This document shows positions 24,434 through 32,459 of a stretch of 32,843 nt of DNA, piece after piece. Each line of letters opens with the position of its first letter. The first letter of the stretch is position 1. The DNA is from Gammaproteobacteria bacterium (GTDB lineage Bacteria; Pseudomonadota; Gammaproteobacteria; Chromatiales; Chromatiaceae), in contig JAAAOQ010000159.1 of NCBI GenBank assembly GCA_009908845.1, forward strand, positions 1-32,843, written 5' to 3'. Under the pieces are notes generated by a model that was not told where the DNA came from, searched no databases, and saw only the letters and a program-made list of their open reading frames with translations. Both the position numbers and the translations under genes were made by a program.

Positions 24434-27268
24434 ATGCACAGCCGCAGAGATAGCCGGCCATCGACTTTTGGCCGTAACCGGAACTTCGCCACACTCCTAA
24501 CCGCCGTTCTGCTCGTTACCGCTTGCAACGAAACGACTTACTCAGCTGACGAGCATGTTGCTCGCGCCCAGCAGGCTTATGCAGAGGGCAAGGTCCGGCA
24601 GGCCGTCATCGAGATCAAGAACGCGCTTCAACAGGAACCGACCCGCGCAGAGGCCCGGCGACTACTCGGTGAGTACAATCTAGACCTCGGCAAGGCCGTC
24701 GAGGCCGAAACTGAGCTAGTCCGAGCCGAAGAGCTAGGCGGCGACCCCGATAAACTTCGTCTGCCCTTGCTCCGAGCATGGCTGATGCAAGGTAAGAACG
24801 ACGAGGTTATAGAGGCCACCGAAACGCTGCAGGTTTCTGAAAAGGTTCAGCAGGCCGATGCTTTAACGGTGCGTGCCCAGGCGCTGATGCGTGAGGGTCA
24901 GATTGAGTCGGCGCGGGCAGCTTTGGAGCAAACGCTTGCGCTCGACTCAGGGGCAGCAGAAGCGCGCCTGAGCATGGCCTGGGTCGAATGGCTCGATAAG
25001 AAGCCGGACGCTGCACGGACTCAGCTGCGCGCTGCCCTCGAAGCCGACCCTTCACTCAGCCGCGCCTGGGAACTACTTGGCGACGTCGAGCGAGACGCCG
25101 GGGAGCTCGATGAGGCAGAAGCGGCCTACGCCGAGGCAATAGAGACTTCACCGGTACCTTTTTCTCCTCTATTCAAGCGTGCTTTGACCCGGCTTCTACA
25201 GGAAGATTATGAGGCTGCCGGTCAGGACGTCGAAGCACTACAGGAGCAGTTCGAAGAGCACCCAGCCGTAAGCTACGTCCGCGGACTGATCGCCTTTCAC
25301 CAGCAGCGGTATCAAGACGCGCGTACAGAGCTCGAAGAGTCCCTGTCGCTTGACCCCAATTATCTGCCAGCGCTCTTCTATCTAGGGGCGACCCAGTATG
25401 CGCTCGAAAACTGGCAGCAAGCAGAAGTCTATCTCAGCCGCTATACGCGTCGTGTCCCTGCGTCTTCCGAAGCAGCTCGTCTACTCGCCCTAGCCCGCTT
25501 ACAGGGCGGCGACAGCGAGCGCGCCAAGAACGCGTTGAACCTTGTGCTGCAGCAAGATCCCGAGGATCGCGCCGCGTTGGGGATGATGAGTAATCTCTAC
25601 CTGGCCCAGGGCCGAGCCGACGAGGCGCTGCACCACCTGCGCAAGGTGATCGCGATGGAGCCCGATTCGGCCGCCACGCGCGCGCAGCTTGGGATCGCAT
25701 TGCTGCAGAAAGGCGAACGCGAAGAAGGGTTCAGCGAGCTGGATCGTGCGATTGAGCTGACGCCTGACGGAGCGCCTAGGCTTGAGATCGCGATCATCCT
25801 CGAACGACTTCGGTCTGGCGAAGTGCAGCAGGCGCTGGAACGCCTCGAGCGTTTGCAAGAGCGCGACGCCATCGCCGCGGGACTCTATTACAACCTCAAA
25901 GGCATTGCTCATGCGGGCCTCGGCGACATGGAAACTGCAAGGGCGACCTTCAGCGAAGGCCTAGCAAAGGTCCCGCCAGAGCAAAAGCCGGACCTTGCCA
26001 ACAATCTAGCAAGAATCATGGCTCGGAGCGGCGAGAACGAAGAAGCCCAGGAGCTTCTGACCGAAACACTAGCAGAGTCCCCTGACCATCTCGGGCTCTT
26101 ATTCTCGCTGGCACGACTCAAGGCAGGTGCCGACGACTTCACTGGAAGTCAGTCTCTTCTAGAGCGTGCGGTCTCCGCGCATCCAGCTGCACTCCAGCCG
26201 CGGCTAGCCCTCGCTGAACTCCACTTGATAGCAAATCGCCCGACTGATGCCCTTCGCGTGTTGCGCGAGGCAGAGCAGCAGCGGTCTAGCGAACAAGACT
26301 CGAATCGTCCAGCAGGCTGGCTGTCAATGATGGCGACAGCGCTTCTCAATACAGGGGACCGGGAAGCGGCAGCCGAGATGCTGAGCGAGCTGCACGAGCA
26401 ACGGCCGGATGCCGCGAACGTCTCATTCATGCTGGGTCGCCTCCTTATAGAACAGGGAGATCGGAACCAGGCCCGCGCGCTCTTAGAGGAAGCTTTGCAA
26501 GAACATCCTGACCATCTCGGCATTCGCGTGACCATTGTCGAACTGCTGACGCTCGAAGACAGGCTTGATGAGGCGACCGAGTACTTGGCCGTTGCCCAAG
26601 AGAGTCACCCGGACCATCCACAAGTGCTCGCGCGGGCCGGAGCAATTGCGTTCGAACAGGACAGCCCCCGCGAGGCCGTCGACCGTTTTCAACGCGCACT
26701 CGAACAAGCACCGAATGACCGTTACATTACGCGCGCGCTGGCTCAAGCTCAGCTGAAAGCGGGTGACGCGGCGGCAGCTGTCGAGACGCTCAGCGACTGG
26801 TTGGAACGGGTTCCAAACGATGATGGGATGCGGATGCTGCAGGCCAATCTACTGCTCCAGCTCGGGCGTGATCAAGAAGCGGTCGATGCCTTCCAGCAGC
26901 TTCTGAACAATGGCCAAGAGAATCCTGTCGTCTTGAACAACCTTGCCTGGCTACTTCGGGATACCGATCCCAAAGAAGCCATCCGCCTAGCCGAACAAGC
27001 CGTGAAGGCGGAGCCAGAGTCGGGACAGATCCTTGATACCAAAGGTGTGATCGAGCTGAAGCTAGGACGTCATGCGTCGGCAGTAGAGAGCTTCCGCCGC
27101 GCACTGGCGCTGAGCCCCGGAATTCCATCGATTCGTCTTCACTTAGCAGAGGCATTGATCGCAGAGGGTGAACGCAAGGACGCGCGAGAAGAGCTCAATC
27201 AGTTGCTTGGTGAAGACCTGCAGACGGAAAACAGGAAGAAGGCAGAACGCCTGCTCCAACAACTCTAA
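24434..27268 (+). CDS. prsT: PEP-CTERM system TPR-repeat lipoprotein PrsT
   Basis: This 944-residue protein is the giant TPR lipoprotein found with exosortase systems (TIGR02917 type). The signal peptide ends in a lipobox LLVTAC with Cys31. After that, helix-turn-helix TPR units of about 34 residues fill almost the whole chain, with recurrent patterns such as A..AL..DP and AEA.Y..A. Examples are GKVRQAVIEIKNALQQEP near the N terminus and ASAVESFRRALALSPG near the C terminus. It is probably anchored in the outer or inner membrane facing the periplasm, as a scaffold for PEP-CTERM protein handling or polymer export. The exact role is unproven. It ends just before a terminator shared with the convergent PEP-CTERM gene. 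Confidence 0.95.
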   Translation: MHSRRDSRPSTFGRNRNFATLLTAVLLVTACNETTYSADEHVARAQQAYAEGKVRQAVIEIKNALQQEPTRAEARRLLGEYNLDLGKAVEAETELVRAEELGGDPDKLRLPLLRAWLMQGKNDEVIEATETLQVSEKVQQADALTVRAQALMREGQIESARAALEQTLALDSGAAEARLSMAWVEWLDKKPDAARTQLRAALEADPSLSRAWELLGDVERDAGELDEAEAAYAEAIETSPVPFSPLFKRALTRLLQEDYEAAGQDVEALQEQFEEHPAVSYVRGLIAFHQQRYQDARTELEESLSLDPNYLPALFYLGATQYALENWQQAEVYLSRYTRRVPASSEAARLLALARLQGGDSERAKNALNLVLQQDPEDRAALGMMSNLYLAQGRADEALHHLRKVIAMEPDSAATRAQLGIALLQKGEREEGFSELDRAIELTPDGAPRLEIAIILERLRSGEVQQALERLERLQERDAIAAGLYYNLKGIAHAGLGDMETARATFSEGLAKVPPEQKPDLANNLARIMARSGENEEAQELLTETLAESPDHLGLLFSLARLKAGADDFTGSQSLLERAVSAHPAALQPRLALAELHLIANRPTDALRVLREAEQQRSSEQDSNRPAGWLSMMATALLNTGDREAAAEMLSELHEQRPDAANVSFMLGRLLIEQGDRNQARALLEEALQEHPDHLGIRVTIVELLTLEDRLDEATEYLAVAQESHPDHPQVLARAGAIAFEQDSPREAVDRFQRALEQAPNDRYITRALAQAQLKAGDAAAAVETLSDWLERVPNDDGMRMLQANLLLQLGRDQEAVDAFQQLLNNGQENPVVLNNLAWLLRDTDPKEAIRLAEQAVKAEPESGQILDTKGVIELKLGRHASAVESFRRALALSPGIPSIRLHLAEALIAEGERKDAREELNQLLGEDLQTENRKKAERLLQQL

Positions 27269-27275
27269 CGCCAAC

Positions 27276-27300
27276 AAAAAAGGGACTCAGATGAGCCCCT
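27276..27300 (-). terminator. Intrinsic terminator between prsT and the PEP-CTERM gene
   Basis: An imperfect stem of GGG-C-CTC against GAG-T-CCC (minus-strand reading, one mismatch) with a four-base loop is followed on the minus strand by six T residues, a good terminator for the PEP-CTERM gene. On the plus strand the stem is followed by TTATAT, so it may also end prsT transcripts less efficiently. Confidence 0.65.
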
Positions 27301-27313
27301 TATATCGCCTGCG

Positions 27314-27333
27314 GCGCGCACTCTAGTGCGCGC
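27314..27333. repeat. Perfect GC-rich hairpin between convergent genes
   Basis: GCGCGCAC and GTGCGCGC form an eight-base perfect inverted repeat around TCTA, 17 bases from the PEP-CTERM stop. It lacks a T run, so it is not a classical terminator. It could stabilise a 3' end or block read-through. Confidence 0.5.
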
Positions 27334-27350
27334 ACAACCAGTACAGCGAG

Positions 27351-28169
27351 TTAGCCGCGCCGGCGACGGGCCACGATAAACCCGAGTCCCACCAGGCCGG
27401 TACCGAACAGCGCCAAGATACCGGGCGTCGGTATCTCGTCTACGACAGCGCTGACTTGAAAGTTGAATCCAGCTGTTGTCAGCGCTTGCTCATTCGTAAC
27501 CAAGCCCAATTCGCCCCCACCGACATCGACAAAGTCGACCGAATCGATCACGACATTGTACTCGATCCCATCTATCTCGAAATTCTGACCGGTGAGCTCT
27601 GTGATTCCCAGTCCAAAGATATCGGCACAGTCGGGGCCCTGGGTGAACTGGCAGGGGGGTTGATTCAACGTCTCACTGAACGTAACCGTGAAGCCCGTAT
27701 CCAGTAGGGTCTCTTCAGGCCCGGCCTCGCCCGCTGGCCGAATGGTTAGTGTCGTCAACAACTCGGCGGAAGAAAGTGTACTGAATTCGGTACTGATGGG
27801 GTTATTGACATGTGTGATGGTGAACGTGTTTTCCGACACGCCGTCCATGATCTGACCGCTGATTGTTGGCACATCAGGAGATGTAACAATAATCGGATTG
27901 CCGTCGGAGTCACCGATGTAGAGACCACTGCGGTCATCGCCAAGCGCGGGAATACCATTCCCCGTCACCTGCCCAGAGTCTCCCCAGCTCAGGACGCTGG
28001 CGTCTTCGAACGTTGTACCGCCTGTGCCGCCTGCCGAAAAATCAGCATTTACCCACTCAAGGGTCGCATCAAAGTCCCAATTGGTAATCGGCTCTGCAAA
28101 ACTCTGCATCGAAACCATGCCAAGAGCCGCAGCGACTGCGATATGCGTAGTTGTGCGCTTCATATTCAT
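27351..28169 (-). CDS. THxN-family PEP-CTERM sorting-domain protein
   Basis: This secreted protein of 272 residues has an N-terminal signal peptide (MNMKRTTTHIAVAAALG..., cleavage near SFAEP) and a C-terminal PEP-CTERM signal. The sorting signal is EIPTPG, a hydrophobic helix ILALFGTGLVGLGFIVA, then RRRRG. The middle has the TITHVNNPI signature (THVN at 119-122) and a Cys pair at 173 and 181, typical of the THxN PEP-CTERM family. It should be processed by exosortase A in the inner membrane and released or displayed with the matrix. Three ATGs lie within 12 bases. The middle one (28167-28169) has the best spacing from AGAGAG. A sigma-54 promoter lies upstream. Confidence 0.93.
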   Translation of the reverse strand: MNMKRTTTHIAVAAALGMVSMQSFAEPITNWDFDATLEWVNADFSAGGTGGTTFEDASVLSWGDSGQVTGNGIPALGDDRSGLYIGDSDGNPIIVTSPDVPTISGQIMDGVSENTFTITHVNNPISTEFSTLSSAELLTTLTIRPAGEAGPEETLLDTGFTVTFSETLNQPPCQFTQGPDCADIFGLGITELTGQNFEIDGIEYNVVIDSVDFVDVGGGELGLVTNEQALTTAGFNFQVSAVVDEIPTPGILALFGTGLVGLGFIVARRRRG

Positions 28170-28267
28170 CATTGCTCTCTGCGAATTATCTAGAAGGGTT
28201 CTAACGGACCCGTTGACGGTCCCAGCTCGTCGCCGAGGCATCATCACCCGGCCTGCACCAAACGTAG

Positions 28268-28284
28268 AGCACGAACCATGCCTA
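28268..28284 (-). promoter_or_regulatory. Sigma-54 promoter of the PEP-CTERM gene
   Basis: Read on the minus strand this is TAGGCATGGTTCGTGCT, with GG and GC exactly ten bases apart and a close match to the -24/-12 consensus (TGGCAC, five bases, TTGCW). Transcription would start near 28257, leaving a leader of about 88 bases. The upstream side (28285-28324) is very AT rich, suitable for IHF or activator binding. Sigma-54 control by PrsK/PrsR is known for PEP-CTERM genes in other bacteria. Confidence 0.7.
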
Positions 28285-28328
28285 AATTATAAGTAACTGT
28301 TTTATATGTATATTATTCAAAAAAGGGT

Positions 28329-28439
28329 TTAGGGCTTCGGCCGACCTGTAAAGTTATCCGACACCACGATCAGTACCAGAGTCAGAATCCCCAACACCTG
28401 AAGACTGTCCTTGACGCCCCCCGCTTGCCGCTCGGTCAT
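28329..28439 (-). CDS. Possible 36-residue membrane peptide
   Basis: A short frame with ATG at 28437-28439 and TAA at 28329-28331 encodes 36 residues. It has a charged start (MTERQAGGVKD), a single hydrophobic stretch (SLQVLGILTLVLIVVSDN) and a basic Pro-ending tail (TGRPKP). A GAGG Shine-Dalgarno site (complement of 28449-28452) lies 9 bases before the ATG, which supports translation. It sits between the divergent flavoenzyme gene and the PEP-CTERM promoter, in the same direction as the PEP-CTERM gene. No family is recognised. It might be a small single-pass membrane protein of the exosortase system, or chance. Function unknown. Confidence 0.4.
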   Translation of the reverse strand: MTERQAGGVKDSLQVLGILTLVLIVVSDNFTGRPKP

Positions 28440-28608
28440 ATCGGTTTGCCTCGGCGTGACGCGCAGATAGAGCTTGCTTCAGCCGCTGCGTTGAGCTTAC
28501 TACGGAGGCAGAGATCAGACCGAGCGAGTGAAATTTGGCTACACTAGCACCGCAACCGGCGCCTTTCATGCCCACGAGATAGAACCAAGCGTAACCAGCA
28601 CGTAAACG

Positions 28609-30246
28609 ATGCAGCCTCGCGAAACTATGAGCTCCGCCTTGGCGGCTTGGCGTGCTCACCTCGGAGACGAACAGGTTCTCAGCGGGGAAGCAGCGACACA
28701 AGCTTATCGCCACAACACCATTTCGATCCAACGCACGATACCCGCGGCGCTGCGTCCGGCCACGCCTGAGCAGCTCCCGGAGCTGGTGCGTATCGCCCAA
28801 CGCCATCAAGTAGCGCTCTACCCCATCAGCACCGGGCATAACTGGGGCTACGGCAGCGCCAACCCAGTCACCGACGACACGGTCATCGTCGATCTCTCGG
28901 GGATGCAGGCCATCGACGACAGCGAGATCGAGCTCGGCATCGTCACCATCGAGCCGGGTGTTACCCAACGAATGCTGCGTGAGTTCTTAGACGAGCGCAG
29001 GTTGCCATTCTTGGTACCCGTGCATGGGGGGGGGCCGGACTGCAGCCTTGTGGGTAACGCCCTGGAGCGCGGCTATGGCATCACGCCCTATGCTGATCAC
29101 TTTGGCGCGGTGACCGCCCTGGAGGCCGTACTTCCGAATGGCGAACTGTACCACTCTGCGCTGACCGATCTCGGGGCACGCACTGCCGATCACGCCTTCA
29201 AGTGGGGTCTGGGCCCCTACCTCGATGGTCTCTTCAGCCAGGGCAGCTTCGGCATCATCACCCGCATGACTGTTGCGCTCGCGCCCGAACCGGAGCAAGT
29301 CGAGACCTTCTTCTTTGGCCTCCGCGACCACGCCGACCTGGAGGAAGCAACGCAAGCAGTGCGCGACGTGCTGCGAACGGTTGGCAACGTCACAGGCTCT
29401 ATCAATCTAATGAACGCTCGCCGAGTGCTCGCGATGATGGAGCCCTATCCCAGCGAAAACGTGGGCCCGGAGGGTGTCGTCCCCCAGGCGCAAATCGATA
29501 TCCAGGCCCGCCAGGCCCAGGTTATGCCTTGGACCGGGATCGGCGCCCTTTACGGGACCAAGCCGGTAGTCAAGGCCGCGCGTAAAGGAATCCGACAACG
29601 GCTCAAGGGTCTCGTTAGCCGGCTCGTCTTTCTCAGCCCAAGGTTGGTTGGTCGTACTCGCCGCATGCTGGAGCGGGTGCCTGGCCGAGGCGGTCAGCGG
29701 GTCTGGAACTATGTCTGTACACTTGACAAGAGCCTGCAACTGATAGCCGGTGCTCCGAGCGAAATCGCCCTACCGCTTGCTTATTGGAAGGCCGGCATCA
29801 GACCCGAGCCCAACAGCGGACGGCGCATGAATCCCGCAGTCGATGGGTGCGGCTTGATTTGGTACTCTCCATTAGTGCCCATGCTGCCGACCAAGGTACG
29901 CGCCTATGTCGAGATGGTTGATCAGGTTTGTCGCAAACATGGTGTCGAGCCGCTGATCACCCTGACCAGCCTATCCGACCGTTGCTTCGACAGCACCGTC
30001 CCTCTGCTTTTCGAGCGCGCTGATCCTGCGGCAGCGGAGCGTGCACATGCCTGCTACCAAGCGCTGCTCGAAGCCGGACAGACCATCGGCTGCGTGCCTT
30101 ACCGCGCCAGCATCGAGACCATGGACTGGTTCACTCAAGCTGAGCATCCGCATTGGCAACTGGTCCGGCAGCTCAAGACCGCGGTCGACCCGGACGATAT
30201 CATTGCACCGGGCCGGTACTGCCCGCGCCAGGGGTCATCAGGCTAA
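28609..30246 (+). CDS. FAD-dependent oxidase of the vanillyl-alcohol oxidase / p-cresol methylhydroxylase family
   Basis: This 545-residue flavoprotein has the PCMH-type FAD-binding fold: LYPISTGHNWGYGSANPV near residues 70-87, VDLSGMQAI, VTIEPGVTQRMLREFL, GNALERGYGITPYADHFG near 149-166, and KWGLGPYLDGLFSQGSFGI near 198-215. The C-terminal half has IWYSPLVPMLP, then VPYRASIETMDWF, whose Tyr-Arg pair corresponds to active-site residues of vanillyl-alcohol oxidase. It ends with DPDDIIAPGRYCP. The family oxidises para-substituted phenols, such as 4-alkylphenols, through a quinone methide. Whether FAD is covalent cannot be judged here. No signal peptide is seen. The start at 28609 is uncertain; ATG at 28627 is an alternative, and neither has a good ribosome-binding site. 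It lies 107 bases before the Mur-ligase gene. Confidence 0.85.
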   Translation: MQPRETMSSALAAWRAHLGDEQVLSGEAATQAYRHNTISIQRTIPAALRPATPEQLPELVRIAQRHQVALYPISTGHNWGYGSANPVTDDTVIVDLSGMQAIDDSEIELGIVTIEPGVTQRMLREFLDERRLPFLVPVHGGGPDCSLVGNALERGYGITPYADHFGAVTALEAVLPNGELYHSALTDLGARTADHAFKWGLGPYLDGLFSQGSFGIITRMTVALAPEPEQVETFFFGLRDHADLEEATQAVRDVLRTVGNVTGSINLMNARRVLAMMEPYPSENVGPEGVVPQAQIDIQARQAQVMPWTGIGALYGTKPVVKAARKGIRQRLKGLVSRLVFLSPRLVGRTRRMLERVPGRGGQRVWNYVCTLDKSLQLIAGAPSEIALPLAYWKAGIRPEPNSGRRMNPAVDGCGLIWYSPLVPMLPTKVRAYVEMVDQVCRKHGVEPLITLTSLSDRCFDSTVPLLFERADPAAAERAHACYQALLEAGQTIGCVPYRASIETMDWFTQAEHPHWQLVRQLKTAVDPDDIIAPGRYCPRQGSSG

Positions 30247-30353
30247 CTTCAGCTCAAGTCTGCGTTCGTGGGCCGAGTCCTATACTACAATCCTGTTGTG
30301 GGACGCGAAGAGCCTATCCGAATTGGCCACACAGTTACCGGAACTTATCAGCG

Positions 30354-32243
30354 ATGCATCTCGGAAAAGCTCTCTCATGGCGGTTAGAACATTGGCGTGC
30401 ACGCATCAACCCGGTCGTCGCCCCAATACGGCGGCGCGCAATGAGACATACCATCTTCGTTGGGATAACGGGATCAGTTGGTAAAACCCTTACGAATGAT
30501 CTATCGGCTGCAGTTCTGAGCCAAATTGCACCGGCCTGGAGCAGTCACCATGGTCTGAACCTGCTACACGATCAGTTCAACATGGTCATGGGCATCCCCT
30601 GGAAGACGCGTTTCGCTGTCTTCGAGATCGCTATCAGTGAGCCTGGAGCCATCGACCCAAGTATCCAACTCGTCCGTCCCTCGATCGCGGCAATGACTAT
30701 CATCGGTCGCGACCACATCAAGGCCTTCGGTTCGAAGGAGGCCATCGCTGAAGAGAAGGCAAAGCTCATCGCCGCCTTACCCAAGACCGGAACAGCCGTC
30801 CTCAACCGCGATGATCCGCTGATACGTGCCGTTGCGGAGAAGACCCGAGCACGCATTCTCTGGTTCGGCAGCGCCGAGGGCGCTGACCTGCGTCTGATCG
30901 AGGCGCGTTCTAACTATCCCGATCCGCTGACACTGACGCTGAGTTATCAAGGCAAGGAATACCGGTGCCGAACGGCCCTCTACGGCACCCATCTGGTGGT
31001 CCCAGCCCTTACTGCTCTCGGCATTGGGCTGGCCGCCGGCCTCTCACTGGAAGAGGCCATCGCCGGCATCGCCCACGCTCAGACCACGCCCGGACGCATG
31101 CAGATCGTCCCCGAGCCCGACGGCGTCACCTTCGTTCGCGACGACTACAAGGCGCCTCACTGGACCCTACAAGTGACACTCGACTTCCTCAAGGCTGCAC
31201 GGGCTGAACGTAAAGTTGCCATCATTGGAACGCTATCTGATTATTCTCTCTCTGCCTCCAAACTTTACCCGAAAGTGGCGCGCAGGCTCCGCGAGGTCGC
31301 CGATCTCATCGTATTTGTCGGACCGCACGCTCTACGCGCTCTTAAGGCGCGTACTGACGCAGAGGATCATCAACTGCAAGGGTTCACTGATATTCGAGAC
31401 GCCCATCGCTTCTTGCAAAGCGAGCTACGAGCAGGCGACCTCGTCTATCTGAAGGGTACAAACCGAGTGGATCATTTGGTGCGGCTCGTCCTCGCCAGGC
31501 AAGGTCCCGTGACCTGTTGGGTCTCGGACTGCGGCCGGGGCTCATTTTGCGATCGCTGCAGCTTGTTCCATCGCAAAACCGAAGACACAGAGCATCCAAG
31601 CTCCGAGCTGAAATTGAATCAAGCCGAAACATCGGAAGATACTCGGTCAGACGCTTGGCTCATCTTGGGCTTGGGCAATCCCGATCAAGCGCTCTCCGGT
31701 ACCCCGCATAATATCGGGGCTTCGATCCTCGAACGGCTCGCACGCCAACTCAACCATGCCTGGTCCGAGACCCCAGAAGGCCAACTCGTTCAAACGCATC
31801 TCGATGACCAAGAAGTGATGCTCTTTAAGCCCGGCGAACGCATGAACCGCAGCGGCCCAGTCGTTGAAGCGCTGCGACAACGTTTGCAGATACACAGGCA
31901 AAAGGTCATCGTCATTCACGACGACACCGACCTCCCGCTCGCCGAAGTCCGGCTTAAACTTAACGGCAGCGATGGAGGGCACAAGGGGCTTCGCTCCCTC
32001 TTCTCAGCCCTCGGCAACGACGGCTTCATGCCGCGGATCCGGGTCGGGGTGCGTTCACCAAAACGTACATCCAACGAGCATGCGCGCGCTATCGTGCTCG
32101 AGCAGTTCAGCACAGAAGACGCACCCTATCTCGAGCTCGCACAAGAGTCGGCAATCACATTGATAAAGCAGATCATTGTAACATCAACTACACGAGATCC
32201 GACAAAAAGGGCTCATGAAGAGGTCCAGCCTTGCGCTTCTTAG
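30354..32243 (+). CDS. Mur-ligase-like module fused to a peptidyl-tRNA hydrolase-like domain
   Basis: This 629-residue protein joins two enzymes. Residues 30-385 are a MurF-like ligase without the usual N-terminal UDP-binding domain. They contain the P-loop GITGSVGKT (37-45), the DHIKAFGSKEAIAEEKAKLI central motif, VLNRDDPLIR, GRMQIV, DDYKAPHWTL (where MurF has DxYNANP), and GDLVYLKGTNRVDHLV. A linker with four Cys (388, 393, 399, 402) may bind a metal. Residues 433-600 resemble peptidyl-tRNA hydrolase: LILGLGNP (Asn442), TPHNIG (His452), KPGERMNRSG (Asn498), HDDTDLP (Asp523) and GGHKG. In E. coli Pth the last motif is GGHNG; here Asn114 is replaced by Lys544. The frame is open upstream to 30153, but the ATG at 30354 is used because the second copy starts at the same point. 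Function unknown; perhaps a ligase/hydrolase pair acting on aminoacyl or peptidyl adducts. Confidence 0.85.
   Translation: MHLGKALSWRLEHWRARINPVVAPIRRRAMRHTIFVGITGSVGKTLTNDLSAAVLSQIAPAWSSHHGLNLLHDQFNMVMGIPWKTRFAVFEIAISEPGAIDPSIQLVRPSIAAMTIIGRDHIKAFGSKEAIAEEKAKLIAALPKTGTAVLNRDDPLIRAVAEKTRARILWFGSAEGADLRLIEARSNYPDPLTLTLSYQGKEYRCRTALYGTHLVVPALTALGIGLAAGLSLEEAIAGIAHAQTTPGRMQIVPEPDGVTFVRDDYKAPHWTLQVTLDFLKAARAERKVAIIGTLSDYSLSASKLYPKVARRLREVADLIVFVGPHALRALKARTDAEDHQLQGFTDIRDAHRFLQSELRAGDLVYLKGTNRVDHLVRLVLARQGPVTCWVSDCGRGSFCDRCSLFHRKTEDTEHPSSELKLNQAETSEDTRSDAWLILGLGNPDQALSGTPHNIGASILERLARQLNHAWSETPEGQLVQTHLDDQEVMLFKPGERMNRSGPVVEALRQRLQIHRQKVIVIHDDTDLPLAEVRLKLNGSDGGHKGLRSLFSALGNDGFMPRIRVGVRSPKRTSNEHARAIVLEQFSTEDAPYLELAQESAITLIKQIIVTSTTRDPTKRAHEEVQPCAS
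30661..30737 (+). repeat. 77-base identical segment of the duplicated Mur-ligase genes, copy 1
   Basis: These 77 bases are identical to 32767-32843 at a constant offset of 2106 bases and in the same reading frame. They encode the region around RPSIAAMTIIGRDHIKAF. The identity reaches the window end, so the true length is unknown. Confidence 0.95.
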
Positions 32244-32459
32244 AGTACTTGACATGGCAATAGTGGGTTCTAGGTGATGCGGGCATCATGCCCAGTCGTT
32301 TGCTCGCTCTGGTGGGCCTGTATACAACACCGTCGGGCAACCAAGGGTGATTGAATTTAACCGGCGACTAGGTCGCCGAAATAGGTCGGCCGCATGCAAT
32401 TCCTATCAGCGCGGGCGATCCGCCATTCGTGGCCGAAATTTCACGAGAAGCTGATTGCG
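32244..32459 (+). other. Intergenic gap between the two Mur-ligase genes
   Basis: No convincing gene was found in these 216 bases; the only ATG frames are 25 codons or shorter and lack ribosome-binding sites. Two hairpins are visible: a GGGCA/TGCCC stem near 32279-32291 and a perfect seven-base stem CGGCGAC/GTCGCCG with a TAG loop at 32362-32378. Neither is followed by a T run. A TTGACA box near 32251 lacks a suitable -10. Confidence 0.6.

Noticed and set aside
28558-28574. Second sigma-54-like site on the minus strand
   Set aside because: GG and GC have the right spacing, but the -12 element and other positions match poorly, so it is not called as a promoter.
28354-28968. A 204-codon minus-strand frame upstream of the PEP-CTERM gene
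   Set aside because: Most of it is antisense to the flavoenzyme gene and shows no domain. Only the small separate frame at 28329-28439 has a proper ribosome-binding site.
30153-30353. N-terminal extension of the Mur-ligase/Pth protein by 67 residues
   Set aside because: It overlaps the end of the flavoenzyme gene, and the tandem paralogue begins exactly at the equivalent of ATG 30354.
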